Assembly: GCF_000521785.1 (NCBI RefSeq)
Contig: NZ_JALZ01000008.1
Coordinates: forward strand, 1-64,000
From: Roseivivax halodurans JCM 10272
GTDB taxonomy: Bacteria > Pseudomonadota > Alphaproteobacteria > Rhodobacterales > Rhodobacteraceae
DNA: 64,000 nucleotides
Reading direction: 5' to 3'
The notes under the pieces: generated by a model
Database searches by the model: none
Told to the model about the DNA's origin: nothing
What the model saw: only the letters and a program-made list of their open reading frames with translations
Shown: positions 55,988 to 64,000 of the stretch, piece after piece
Layout: the number at the start of each line of letters is the position of its first letter
Numbering within the stretch: the stretch's first letter is position 1
Position numbers and translations under genes: made by a program

Positions 55988-56924
55988 TGCTGGCGGCAGC
56001 GCCTCCGGCCCCGCGCGACGCCAGCGAGGCGGCGGTTCCGGGCGCGCCCGGCAGGCGAACACGCAGGCGCTTGATGCGACGCGGATCGGCGTCCACCACC
56101 TCGAATTCGACACCACCCGGATGCAGCACCACCTCGCCGCGCGTCGGTACATGTCCGGCGAGGATGAAGACGAGCCCGCCAAGCGTGTCGATCTCCTCGG
56201 GGTCGATGTCCTGCCCGTCGGTGAGAGCCATCTCGATCTCGGCCTCGAACTCTTCGAGAGGGGTCTTGGCCGTCGCGATGTAGCAGCCCGGCTTCTCCTC
56301 GGAGAAGTTCTTGGCCTCGTCGGTGTCGTGCTCGTCCTCGATCTGGCCGATGACCTGCTCGATGAGGTCCTCGATTGTCACGAGGCCGTCGACGCCGCCA
56401 TATTCGTCGATCACCAGCGCCATGTGCCGGCGTTCGGTCTGCATCTTGGTAAGCAGGACGCCGATCGGCATCGACGGCGGCACGAACAGCAGAGGACGCA
56501 GGAGACGCTTCAGATTGAAACGCGTGTCCGTGCCGTTAAAGCCGTGCTTCAACGCAAAATCCTTGAGATGCGCCATGCCGATGGGCGTGTCGAGCGTTCC
56601 CGAATAGACCGGAAGACGCGTCATCCCGCTTTCGCGGAAGACCTGCACCAGGTCGTCTCGAGTGATCGTGTCCGGCACCGCCACGATGTCGGCCTTCGGG
56701 ATCGAGACATCCTCGACCCGCATGCGGCGAAGGTTGGCGAGCCCGTGCGACCGTTCGCTGCTGTCGCTTCGCTCTTCGCCGTCGTCGCCATCCTCGTCGT
56801 CGCCATTTTGGCCAAAGCCGAAGAAGCGTTTGAAAAAGCCGCCGTCGGCCGCGTCGCCGTTCAGGTCGGCATCCGTCTCACGCGCGCTCTGCGCCGCGTT
56901 AGACGAGTCTTCGTTGTCACCCAT
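55980..56924 (-). CDS. corC: CBS-domain protein of the CorC/HlyC family
   Basis: 314-residue protein with two CBS domains (about 75-195) and a C-terminal CorC_HlyC domain (about 215-295). An acidic, low-complexity N-terminus (FGQNGDDEDGDDGEERSDSS) is unusual. No membrane segment is present, as in the soluble CorC type. It probably acts in magnesium/cobalt efflux or with Lnt; in many bacteria this gene lies in the ybeY-corC-lnt cluster. ATG at 56924 is chosen. Confidence 0.92.
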   Translation of the reverse strand: MGDNEDSSNAAQSARETDADLNGDAADGGFFKRFFGFGQNGDDEDGDDGEERSDSSERSHGLANLRRMRVEDVSIPKADIVAVPDTITRDDLVQVFRESGMTRLPVYSGTLDTPIGMAHLKDFALKHGFNGTDTRFNLKRLLRPLLFVPPSMPIGVLLTKMQTERRHMALVIDEYGGVDGLVTIEDLIEQVIGQIEDEHDTDEAKNFSEEKPGCYIATAKTPLEEFEAEIEMALTDGQDIDPEEIDTLGGLVFILAGHVPTRGEVVLHPGGVEFEVVDADPRRIKRLRVRLPGAPGTAASLASRGAGGAAASNG

Positions 56925-56946
56925 CTCTCTCAGTCTGTCCTCAATC

Positions 56947-57471
56947 CTACGGCCGCGCCGCGCCCGCCTTTTCGGCACATGGGTCGGCGATGCCCAATTT
57001 GCAAAGTATGTCAGTCTCGAGCCGTTCCATCAACGCCGCGTCGCCATCTCGGACATGATCATAGCCCAGAAGGTGCAACGTTCCATGAACGATGAGGTGC
57101 GTGACGTGGTCCGGCAGGCCGATCTGCCCCGCTTCGGCCTCGCGCAGGCAGGTCTCGTAGGCGATCGCGATGTCGCCGAGCTCGGCCGAGCCGAAAACGT
57201 CCGCCTCAGGCGGGGGGAGAGGAGCGTCACCGTCCTCCGCCGCCGCGAGATTTTCTGCCGGCCAGCTCAGCACGTTGGTCGGCACCGGCTTGTCGCGGAA
57301 CTCTGCATTGAGGTCGGCGATGCGGGCGTCGTCGCAACCGAGCACGGCGATCTCGTAATCTTCCGGGCGAAGTCCGAGATGGACGAGTGCAGCTTGCGCC
57401 CCGGTCTCGGCCACCGAGGGCAGATCGAGCGCGTGCCAGCGCTCATCATCGATGATCGTGTCGGTGATCAC
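56947..57471 (-). CDS. ybeY: Endoribonuclease YbeY (16S rRNA maturation)
   Basis: 174-residue zinc-dependent endoribonuclease for rRNA maturation and quality control. The zinc motif HLIVHGTLHLLGYDH is intact. The GTG at 57471 (VITDTIIDDERW) is taken as start; an ATG two bases upstream is in another frame. Gene follows phoH in the usual cluster order. Confidence 0.93.
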   Translation of the reverse strand: MITDTIIDDERWHALDLPSVAETGAQAALVHLGLRPEDYEIAVLGCDDARIADLNAEFRDKPVPTNVLSWPAENLAAAEDGDAPLPPPEADVFGSAELGDIAIAYETCLREAEAGQIGLPDHVTHLIVHGTLHLLGYDHVRDGDAALMERLETDILCKLGIADPCAEKAGAARP

Positions 57472-57498
57472 ATGCTTCGCCGGCGGTCAGCCCCCGGC

Positions 57499-57530
57499 CC
57501 CCTGGAGTATTTTATGCCAAGAAGCAGGAC
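57499..57530 (-). repeat. Candidate copy of a Rhodobacterales intergenic repeat
   Basis: Between phoH and ybeY the minus strand reads CCTGCTTCTTGGCATAAAAT then ACTCC and AGGGGG. This type (CTTCTTGG...AAATACTCC...GGGGG) is one I recall as very frequent between genes in Rhodobacterales. A diverged copy is at 32804-32831. Role unknown. Confidence 0.45.
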
Positions 57531-57537
57531 GCGCATG

Positions 57538-58521
57538 TCAGCCGCCCTGCTCGGCATCCTTGTCGTAGGCGTCGATGATCTTGGCGACGAGCGGGTGCCG
57601 CACCACATCCCTCGCGGTGAAGTAGTTGAACGAGATCCTGTCGATCGATGACAAAAGCCGTTCGGCATCCTTCAGCCCCGATTGCACGCCGCGCGGCAGG
57701 TCGACCTGGCTGCGGTCCCCGGTGACCACCATGCGGCTGCCCTCGCCGAGGCGGGTCAGGAACATCTTCATCTGCATCGAGGTCGCGTTCTGCGCCTCGT
57801 CGAGCACCACGAAGGCGTGGGAGAGCGTGCGTCCCCGCATGAAGGCGAGCGGCGCGATCTCGACCGTCTTCTCCTCCATCATGCGGGCGAGCTGCTTGCC
57901 GGGGAGGAAGTCGTTCAGCGCGTCGTAGAGCGGCTGCATGTAGGGATCGACCTTCTCCTTCATGTCGCCGGGCAGGAAGCCGAGCCGCTCTCCCGCCTCG
58001 ACCGCGGGGCGCGAGAGGATGATCTTGTCCACATGGCCCTGCAGGAACATGTTCACGCCGACCGCCACGGCGAGATAGGTCTTGCCGGTGCCCGCGGGGC
58101 CGATGCCGAAGGCCAGCTCGTTCTCGTAGAGCGCGCGAACGTAATCCTTCTGTGCCTCGGTGCGGGGCTCCACGAGCTTCTTGCGGGTCTTGATCTCGAC
58201 GCGGCCCTCGGCGCCGAACATGTCGAGCTGATCCGCGGGGGCCTCGGCGGGCGCGCTCATGCGGAATTCCCGGTCGATATCGCCGCCCGAGACTGTCTTG
58301 CCCTGCTCCAACCTCTGATAGAGCGCGTGCAGCACGTCCGACGCCTCTTCCTGCGCAGCCGGCTCGCCATGCACGGCGAGCACGTTCCCACGGCGCAGGA
58401 TCTGAACCCCCAATCGGGCTTCTATGTCGGTGAGGTTCTTGTCGAACTCGCCACAGAGCTCGATCAGAAGGCGGTTGTCGGGAAATTCAAGGACGGCGTC
58501 GCTAAGGGTCGCGGTGCTCAC
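57538..58521 (-). CDS. phoH: PhoH-like ATPase
   Basis: 327-residue PhoH protein. Walker A is FGIGPAGTGKTYLAV, Walker B-like FVVLDEAQNAT, and TGDRSQVDLP is the family motif. An N-terminal KH-like region precedes the ATPase domain (about 110-325). Neighbour of ybeY and miaB in a conserved cluster; thought to act in RNA or ribosome metabolism. ATG at 58521. Confidence 0.94.
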   Translation of the reverse strand: MSTATLSDAVLEFPDNRLLIELCGEFDKNLTDIEARLGVQILRRGNVLAVHGEPAAQEEASDVLHALYQRLEQGKTVSGGDIDREFRMSAPAEAPADQLDMFGAEGRVEIKTRKKLVEPRTEAQKDYVRALYENELAFGIGPAGTGKTYLAVAVGVNMFLQGHVDKIILSRPAVEAGERLGFLPGDMKEKVDPYMQPLYDALNDFLPGKQLARMMEEKTVEIAPLAFMRGRTLSHAFVVLDEAQNATSMQMKMFLTRLGEGSRMVVTGDRSQVDLPRGVQSGLKDAERLLSSIDRISFNYFTARDVVRHPLVAKIIDAYDKDAEQGG

Positions 58522-58638
58522 GCAGGTCTCCGGTCTGGGCGGTTGCTCTCAACGTGGCAACGCAGCTCGGACAAAGCAAGCGGCACGCACGCTCGGGGAT
58601 GCGAAATCGCGATGACGGCGCGGAAATGCGCCAGCCAT

Positions 58639-59961
58639 TCACGCAAGCTCGCCCTTGAGAGAATTGGGGCCGCTCTCGGTCACGCGGACGCGGCGCATGT
58701 CCCCCGGCGCGATGCCCTCGCCGGTCACGTGGACAGCGTGCAGGTACTCCGACTTGCCCGTCATCTGCCCCTGCATCCTTCCGGGCTTCTCGAAGAGCAC
58801 GTCGACTTCGCGCCCGACCATCGCGTCCTGCAGCTCGCGCTGCTGACGTGTGAGGAGCGCCTGGAGGCGCTGCAGGCGGTCGGATTTCTCGTCCTCGGGC
58901 ACCTGCGCGCGCTCGGCGGCGGGGGTACCTGGCCGGGTCGAGTACTTGAACGAGAACGCAGAGCCGTAGCGGACCTCTTCGATGAGTCGCATCGTGGCCT
59001 GGAAATCCTCCTCCGTCTCTTCGGGGAAGCCGACGATGAAATCGCCGGAAAGATGCAGGTCGGGACGGGCCTCGCGTAGGCGCTCGATCAAGGCGAGGTA
59101 GCTTTCCGCGGTGTGCTTGCGGTTCATCCGCTTGAGAACCCGGTCGGAGCCCGACTGCACGGGCAGGTGCAGGTAGGGCATGAGCTTCTCGCACTCGCCG
59201 TGGGCGGCGATGAGGTCGTCGTCCATGTCGTTCGGATGCGAGGTGGTGAAGCGGATGCGGGCGAGACCGTCGATCGTTTCGAGCTCGCGGATGAGCCGCG
59301 CAAGCGACCAGTCGCCACCCTGCCCCGCTCCGTGATAGGCATTCACGTTCTGACCGAGGAGCGTGATCTCGCGTACGCCACGCTCGACGAGGTCACGCGC
59401 TTCGCTCATGACCTGCTCCACCGGGCGCGACACCTCGGCACCGCGGGTATAGGGCACGACGCAAAAGGCGCAGAACTTGTCGCAGCCTTCCTGCACGGTG
59501 AGGAAGGCTGTGGGTCCGCGCTTCGCCTTCGGACCTCGGCCCTTGAGCGCGGCGAACTTGTCGTCCTCGGGAAAATCGGTGTCGAGCGCCTTTGCGCCGG
59601 TGCGGGACTTCGCCTCGAGCTCGGGCAGGCGGTGGTAGCTCTGCGGGCCGACGACGAGATCGACCATCGGCTGCCGGCGCATGATCTCCGCGCCCTCGGC
59701 CTGCGCGACGCAGCCCGCAACGCCGATCCGCAGGTCCGGCTTTTCGGCCTTGAGATCCTTGTAACGGCCGAGCTCGGAGTAAACCTTCTCGGCCGCCCTC
59801 TCGCGGATGTGGCAGGTGTTGAGCAGGATCATGTCCGCATCGTCGGGCGTGTCGGTCGCGACATACCCCTGACCCGCCATCGCCTCCGACATGCGCTCGC
59901 TGTCGTAGACGTTCATCTGGCAGCCATAGGTCTTGATGTAGAGCTTCTTGGGGTGCGTCAT
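58639..59961 (-). CDS. miaB: tRNA-2-methylthio-N6-dimethylallyladenosine synthase
   Basis: 440-residue radical-SAM methylthiotransferase for A37 of tRNA. The N-terminal UPF0004 domain ([17 protein letters not shown]) holds the first Fe-S cluster cysteines. The radical-SAM motif [15 protein letters not shown] (CxxxCxxC) and a C-terminal TRAM domain (about 375-440) follow. ATG at 59961 (MTHPKKLY). Confidence 0.95.
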   Translation of the reverse strand: MTHPKKLYIKTYGCQMNVYDSERMSEAMAGQGYVATDTPDDADMILLNTCHIRERAAEKVYSELGRYKDLKAEKPDLRIGVAGCVAQAEGAEIMRRQPMVDLVVGPQSYHRLPELEAKSRTGAKALDTDFPEDDKFAALKGRGPKAKRGPTAFLTVQEGCDKFCAFCVVPYTRGAEVSRPVEQVMSEARDLVERGVREITLLGQNVNAYHGAGQGGDWSLARLIRELETIDGLARIRFTTSHPNDMDDDLIAAHGECEKLMPYLHLPVQSGSDRVLKRMNRKHTAESYLALIERLREARPDLHLSGDFIVGFPEETEEDFQATMRLIEEVRYGSAFSFKYSTRPGTPAAERAQVPEDEKSDRLQRLQALLTRQQRELQDAMVGREVDVLFEKPGRMQGQMTGKSEYLHAVHVTGEGIAPGDMRRVRVTESGPNSLKGELA

Positions 59962-60132
59962 CCGGGCCTCCCGCGGGCGGAGTGTCGGGGAAATCAGGCG
60001 CGGCCTATAGCGCGGATTGCCCCGCTCTTGCAATGCGCCCGGGTACCCGCAGAAAGGCCGACCCCTCCCATCTCGCCCCGGAGGAGCCGGCGGTCGCCTC
60101 CCCCATCTGATGCGGACGCCGGGCCTTGCGGG

Positions 60133-60807
60133 TCAGTCGAACTCTTCGGTGATGATATCGCTCTTATCGACGCCGATGTCCCTGAGCGCGGCCGAGACGT
60201 CGTCGAGCATTGCGTCCGGTCCGCAGACATAAGCCTTGCCCTCGCCCGGCGTGACATGCTCGCAGAGCATCGCCTTGCCGATCTCGGTTGCATAGAGTGG
60301 GCTCTCCTCGTCATCTGTGACGACGAATACGCAAGACAGACCATCCATGCCCTCGAACGTGTCGCGCAGGATGATGTCCTTCTCGGTCTTGTTCGAGAAG
60401 ATGAGCGTCGAGCCCTTAAGCGTTCCGTTTTCGTGCAGGCGCTTGCGCAGGATGGCGATGAAAGGCGTCACGCCCGCACCACCGGCGATGAACCAGCCCG
60501 GCCCCTGATCCGAGATCGCGCCCCATGGCTCGTCCACCAGAACCTTGTCGCCCGGTTTCATCTGGCCGATCCGCTCGGTCACGCCGTCATGGTCGGGGTA
60601 CGACTTGATGACAAATTCCAGCGTTTCCTCGCCGGGCAGGCTTGTGAAGGTGAACGGCCGCTTCTCCTCGCGCCACCCGTCGAGATCGAGCGCCATGTCC
60701 GTCGCCTGGCCGGGCACGTATTCGAAGCCCTCGGGCTTGTCGAAGACGAGGTGGTTGGTGTCGTGGGTCACGGGCTCGATCGAGCGAAGCGTGAGCGTCT
60801 GGGTCAT
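60133..60807 (-). CDS. Ferredoxin-NADP reductase-like flavoprotein
   Basis: 224-residue FNR fold. FAD-binding motif REEKRPFTFTS (R-x-F-T-type), NAD(P) motif FIAGGAGVTPFIAILR, and a C-terminal VCGPDAML. It resembles flavodoxin/ferredoxin reductases. The ATG at 60807 (MTQTLTL) follows GGGGAG; an ATG two codons upstream is possible. Electron partner unknown. Confidence 0.88.
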   Translation of the reverse strand: MTQTLTLRSIEPVTHDTNHLVFDKPEGFEYVPGQATDMALDLDGWREEKRPFTFTSLPGEETLEFVIKSYPDHDGVTERIGQMKPGDKVLVDEPWGAISDQGPGWFIAGGAGVTPFIAILRKRLHENGTLKGSTLIFSNKTEKDIILRDTFEGMDGLSCVFVVTDDEESPLYATEIGKAMLCEHVTPGEGKAYVCGPDAMLDDVSAALRDIGVDKSDIITEEFD

Positions 60808-60884
60808 ATTCATCTCCCCTGAACTGTCGTCGGACATCAACAGCCCGGCCGCGGGGAGGTTCCTTGGGCCCGTCGCCTGCCGCG

Positions 60885-61070
60885 TCAGGGAGCGAGGAAA
60901 CTCACCAGAGCAATGGCGATGAGCATCGCGGCCATGAGGGGAAACAGCCGTGCCAGAAGAGGAGAGCGCGAGGGCGCGGCATCCGGCACACGCATGGCGC
61001 TCGCCCCGGTGAAATCCAGGGGGTGATGCTTGCGCCTGCGAGTCGGGTAGGAGTGAGTAGACCGTGCCAT
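60885..61070 (-). CDS. Small single-pass membrane protein
   Basis: 61-residue protein (MARSTHSYPTRRRKHHPLD, later ARLFPLMAAMLIAIALVSFL). It has a basic N-terminus and one membrane helix near the C-terminus. I do not recognise a family. ATG at 61070. Coding status is supported only by topology and its position in an otherwise empty gap. Confidence 0.5.
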   Translation of the reverse strand: MARSTHSYPTRRRKHHPLDFTGASAMRVPDAAPSRSPLLARLFPLMAAMLIAIALVSFLAP

Positions 61071-61121
61071 GCGGATATCTGGGCCGTTAACCAAGACATC
61101 CGTATGGCAAAAGTAAGTCAA

Positions 61122-61910
61122 TCAAAGGTTGTCGAATTGCGGCATCCCGAGGACGTGGAAGCCGCCATCGACGTGGATGACCTCGCCCGTCGTGTATGCG
61201 CCGGCATCCGAGGCGAGCCACACCGCGGTGCCCCCCACCGCCTCGAGCGTCGCGTTCGAGCGGAGCGGTGAGTTGACCTCGGTATGCTTGTAGCTGCGCC
61301 GGGCACCGCCGATGGCCGCGCCTGCGAGGGTCTTCATCGGCCCCGGTGAGATCGCGTTCACGCGAATGCCTTCCGGCCCGAGATCGTTCGCGAGATAGCG
61401 CGTCGTCGATTCGAGTGCGGCCTTGGCGACACCCATGACGTTGTAGTTCGGCACGACCTTGTTGGAGCCCTGGTATGTCAGGGTCAGCATCGTCCCGCCG
61501 TTCTCGGTCATCATGGGATGGGCGCGCCGCGCCACCTCGATGAACGAGTAGCACGAGATCTCGAGCGAGTGCTTGAAGTTCTTGCGCGAGGTGTTGATGA
61601 ACCGGCCCTGCAGCTCCGACTTGTCCGAGAATGCAACGGCATGGACGAGGAAGTCGAGGCTGTCCCAACGCTCCTTCAGCGCCGCGAAGGCCGCATCGAG
61701 GCTCTCGTCGTCGCAGACATCAACGTCGAAGAGCATGTCCGATCCCACGCTCTCGGCCAGAGGCTTCAGCCGCGCGCCGAAGGCGGCACCCTGATGGGTG
61801 AAGGCAAGCTCGGCCCCCGCCTCGTGCATCGCCCTGGCGATCCCCCAGGCGATCGAGCGATCGTTGGCGACGCCCATGACCAGCCCGCGCTTGCCCGTCA
61901 GATTTCCCAT
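61122..61910 (-). CDS. fabI: Enoyl-[acyl-carrier-protein] reductase (NADH)
   Basis: 262-residue short-chain dehydrogenase completing each cycle of fatty acid elongation. NAD motif LVMGVANDRSIAWGIA at the N-terminus, catalytic YNVMGVAK (Tyr-x6-Lys). This is the triclosan-target FabI type. ATG at 61910 (MGNLTGKRG) is chosen. It follows fabB on the same strand. Confidence 0.95.
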   Translation of the reverse strand: MGNLTGKRGLVMGVANDRSIAWGIARAMHEAGAELAFTHQGAAFGARLKPLAESVGSDMLFDVDVCDDESLDAAFAALKERWDSLDFLVHAVAFSDKSELQGRFINTSRKNFKHSLEISCYSFIEVARRAHPMMTENGGTMLTLTYQGSNKVVPNYNVMGVAKAALESTTRYLANDLGPEGIRVNAISPGPMKTLAGAAIGGARRSYKHTEVNSPLRSNATLEAVGGTAVWLASDAGAYTTGEVIHVDGGFHVLGMPQFDNL

Positions 61911-61950
61911 ATTCCTGTCCGTTCTGATTGTCCGGTTTCGTCCCGCGCGA

Positions 61951-63180
61951 TCAGTCCCGATAGCGGGACAGCAGCATCGACCCGTTCGTTCCGCCAAAGC
62001 CGAAGGAATTGGTCATCACCGTGTCGAGGCCCGCGCCATCGACCCGCGCTGTCGCGATCTCTTCCGGACGGATGCCCGGATCGAGGGTGTCGACGTTGAT
62101 CGACGGGCAGATGAAGTCGTTTTCGAGCATCAGGAGACAGTAGATCGCCTCCTGCGCCCCGGTCGCGCCCTGGCTGTGGCCGGTCATCGATTTCGTCGAG
62201 GAGACGGGCGGCGTTTCGCCTTCGCCGAAGACGCGGCGGAGAGCCTCGATCTCGCCGACGTCACCGACGGGCGTCGAGGTGCCGTGCGCGTTGACGTACC
62301 CGACCTTGCGATCCTCAGGCAGCATGTCGAGCGCAAGGCGCATCGCCCGCTCCCCGCCCTCGCCGGACGGCGCGACCATGTCGTGCCCGTCGGAGGTCGC
62401 TCCGTAGCCGGTGATCTCGGCGTATATCTTCGCGCCCCGCGCCTTGGCGTGCTCGAGGTCCTCGAGGACGAGCATGCCTCCGCCCCCGCCGATGACAAAA
62501 CCGTCCCGATCGGCGTCGAAGGCGCGGCTGGCCTTCTCGGGAGTATCGTTGAACTTCGAGGACATCGCCCCCATCGCGTCGAAGAGGCACGAAAGCGTCC
62601 AGTCGAGCTCTTCGCCGCCGCCCGCGAACATCACGTCCTGCTTGCCGAGCATGATCTGCTCGGCCGCGTTGCCGATGCAGTGCAGCGAGGTCGAACAGGC
62701 CGAGGTGATCGAGTAATTGACGCCCTTGATCCGGAACGCGGTCGAGAGGTTGGCCGAGATCGTCGAGGACATGCATTTCGGCACGGCGGTCGGCCCGATG
62801 CGCTTGGGCGAACCGGACTTGAGCACCGTCTGATGCGCGCTGAACATGGCGCTGGTCGACGGCCCGCCCGAGCCCGCGACTAGGCCGGTGCGCGGGTTGA
62901 CGACGTCGCTCTCCTCGAGCCCCGCATCCGCGATCGCCTGGGTCATGGCGATATGGGCATAGGCGGCGCCCGGCCCCATGAAGCGAAGCGTGCGCTTCTC
63001 GACATGATCCTTGACGTCGAGTTTCACGTCTCCCGCGATCTGGCTGCGGAACCCGTGTTCCTTCATCTGCTCGTTGGCGGTGATGCCCGAGCGACCTTCC
63101 TTGAGGGAGGCCAGCACTTCCTCGGCAGTGTTGCCGATGGACGAAACGATCCCGAGCCCGGTGACGACGACGCGGCGCAT
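61951..63180 (-). CDS. fabB: 3-oxoacyl-[ACP] synthase I
   Basis: 409-residue condensing enzyme. The cysteine is in [13 protein letters not shown], the histidines in HGTSTPVGD and [13 protein letters not shown]. The FabB type, rather than FabF, is inferred from sequence style and the fabA partner. Needed for unsaturated fatty acids. ATG at 63180 ([10 protein letters not shown]). Confidence 0.93.
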   Translation of the reverse strand: MRRVVVTGLGIVSSIGNTAEEVLASLKEGRSGITANEQMKEHGFRSQIAGDVKLDVKDHVEKRTLRFMGPGAAYAHIAMTQAIADAGLEESDVVNPRTGLVAGSGGPSTSAMFSAHQTVLKSGSPKRIGPTAVPKCMSSTISANLSTAFRIKGVNYSITSACSTSLHCIGNAAEQIMLGKQDVMFAGGGEELDWTLSCLFDAMGAMSSKFNDTPEKASRAFDADRDGFVIGGGGGMLVLEDLEHAKARGAKIYAEITGYGATSDGHDMVAPSGEGGERAMRLALDMLPEDRKVGYVNAHGTSTPVGDVGEIEALRRVFGEGETPPVSSTKSMTGHSQGATGAQEAIYCLLMLENDFICPSINVDTLDPGIRPEEIATARVDGAGLDTVMTNSFGFGGTNGSMLLSRYRD

Positions 63181-63261
63181 GCATGCTCCCCTCATTGGTG
63201 CATGTCGCTTCCTAAGGGACAGGTCGGAGCGGGGCAAGTGCACTGCGCGGCTGCCCTAGGG

Positions 63262-63283
63262 GCCGGTCAAATGCTGGACCGGC
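63262..63283. promoter_or_regulatory. Hairpin between fabA and fabB
   Basis: GCCGGTC (63262-63268) and GACCGGC (63277-63283) form a seven-pair stem with an eight-base loop in the 219-base gap between fabA and fabB. No T-run follows. It could modulate read-through or be an operator. Confidence 0.3.
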
Positions 63284-63399
63284 GTGATTGGCATGGTCGC
63301 GTGCATCAACGTCCTGCCCTGCAGGAGCCCGAGCAGGCACAGGTCGCAAACCGTACCGGCGTAATGCGCGTCGAAGCAGTACACCCAGTTCGCCGGCGA

Positions 63400-63909
63400 T
63401 CAGCTTTCGGAAAGCGCGACCTTCATGTCCTTGACCTGGTAGATCGTCTCGCCGTCCGCCTCGACGCGGCCGTCTGCGACCCCCATGGTCAGGCGGCGGC
63501 TCTGCACGGCCTTGGTGAAGTCCACGTAATAGGTCAGCATCTTGCGGTCGGGCCGGACCATGCCGGTGAGCTTCACCTCGCCGACGCCGAGCGCATAGCC
63601 CTTGCCCTGCCAGCCGCGCCAGCCGAGGTTGAAGCCGGTGAGCTGCCACAGACCGTCGAGCCCCAGGCAGCCCGGCATGATCGGATTGCCGGGGAAGTGG
63701 CATTCGAAGAACCAGAGGTCGGGCTTGATGTCGAACTCGGCGACCACGTGCCCCTTGCCGTGCGGTCCGCCGTCACCCGAAATGTCGGTGATGCGGTCCA
63801 TCATCAACATCGGCGGCAGCGGCAATTGCGCGTTTCCGGGGCCGAAGAGCTCGCCCCGCGCGCATTTCAGAAGGTCGTCCTTGTCGAAGCTGGTCGGATA
63901 ATCGGCCAT
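63400..63909 (-). CDS. fabA: 3-hydroxydecanoyl-[ACP] dehydratase/isomerase
   Basis: 169-residue FabA that starts unsaturated fatty acid synthesis by isomerising the trans-2 to cis-3 decenoyl chain. Active-site His is in [20 protein letters not shown], with Asp in [11 protein letters not shown] at 63909 ([10 protein letters not shown]). First gene before fabB and fabI on the minus strand. Confidence 0.94.
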   Translation of the reverse strand: MADYPTSFDKDDLLKCARGELFGPGNAQLPLPPMLMMDRITDISGDGGPHGKGHVVAEFDIKPDLWFFECHFPGNPIMPGCLGLDGLWQLTGFNLGWRGWQGKGYALGVGEVKLTGMVRPDRKMLTYYVDFTKAVQSRRLTMGVADGRVEADGETIYQVKDMKVALSES

Positions 63910-64000
63910 GTGCGGCGGGCGCCCTCTTCCCTGTAGGTCCATTGATCGGCGTCCGTCTATCACCGCCGCGCGAACGGGCGCAAGTCTGCCGCACCTTTGG

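Noticed and set aside
63181-63399. Hidden small gene between fabA and fabB
   Set aside because: No frame with a plausible start and coding character; only a short hairpin is seen.

Overview
The window is about 64 kb of GC-rich chromosome from an alphaproteobacterium, most likely a Rhodobacterales (Roseobacter/Rhodobacteraceae-type) species. This rests on gene families and gene order: a GlpSTPQUV-type glycerol ABC transporter beside glpD/glpR, a SAM/SAH riboswitch in front of metK, PraR-like and DUF1127 proteins, H-NOX plus GGDEF and DUF3572 beside a PleD-like protein, the phoH-ybeY-corC-lnt cluster, and fabA-fabB-fabI. I see no prophage, plasmid or CRISPR features. The only clear mobile DNA is a degraded IS3-family remnant between two tRNA genes.

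Layout. 0.1-7 kb: valS, a heme oxygenase plus bacteriophytochrome HWE kinase pair, and a rhodanese. 7-16.8 kb: a small cytochrome c and a hypothetical protein, then the minus-strand glycerol operon glpD-glpS-glpT-glpP-glpQ-(SH3 protein)-glpU-glpV. The operon ends in a strong terminator, and divergent glpR lies across an intergenic region with TTCGTTTTT-type repeats. 16.8-25.8 kb: 5-formyl-THF cyclo-ligase, mgtE, guanine deaminase, a CAP-domain lipoprotein, a frameshifted 8-oxoguanine deaminase-like gene, a HisN-type phosphatase, a PraR-like regulator, a quinone oxidoreductase and a LysR regulator. 25.9-34 kb: a DUF1127 protein, a BI-1/YccA protein behind a sigma-32-like promoter, a GNAT protein, rpmG, RNase P RNA, an alpha/beta-hydrolase lacking the usual serine, an HI0933-type flavoprotein, an unrecognised ParB-like protein, murD and a class V aminotransferase.

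34-45.2 kb: a translationally coupled phosphatase and MsbA-like exporter, ygfZ and a frameshifted fructosamine-kinase-like gene, an SH3 protein, efp, a PopZ-like protein, tolC with a PCMT-like methyltransferase, and a YqjD/holin-like/AI-2E membrane operon. 45.3-46.2 kb: tRNA-Cys, the IS remnant, tRNA-Gln. 46.3-49.8 kb: signalling genes, namely an H-NOX-like protein without the expected heme histidine, its GGDEF partner, DUF3572, and a PleD-like cyclase with a degenerate receiver. 49.8-53.2 kb: an ECF sigma factor, a putative anti-sigma protein, a CpxP/ZraP-like periplasmic protein, an EF-hand protein, DUF983 and a NUDIX hydrolase. 53.2-60.8 kb: metK with its riboswitch, lnt, corC, ybeY, phoH, miaB and a ferredoxin-reductase-like flavoprotein. 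60.9-63.9 kb: a small membrane protein, then fabI, fabB and fabA.

Points for closer study are the asymmetric GlpS/GlpT ATPase pair, the SH3 gene inside the glycerol operon, two cyclic-di-GMP genes whose sensory inputs look non-canonical, two single-base frameshifts (mutation or sequencing error), and the hairpin-rich insert in the IS remnant. All statements come from reading the sequence; no database search or computation was run.
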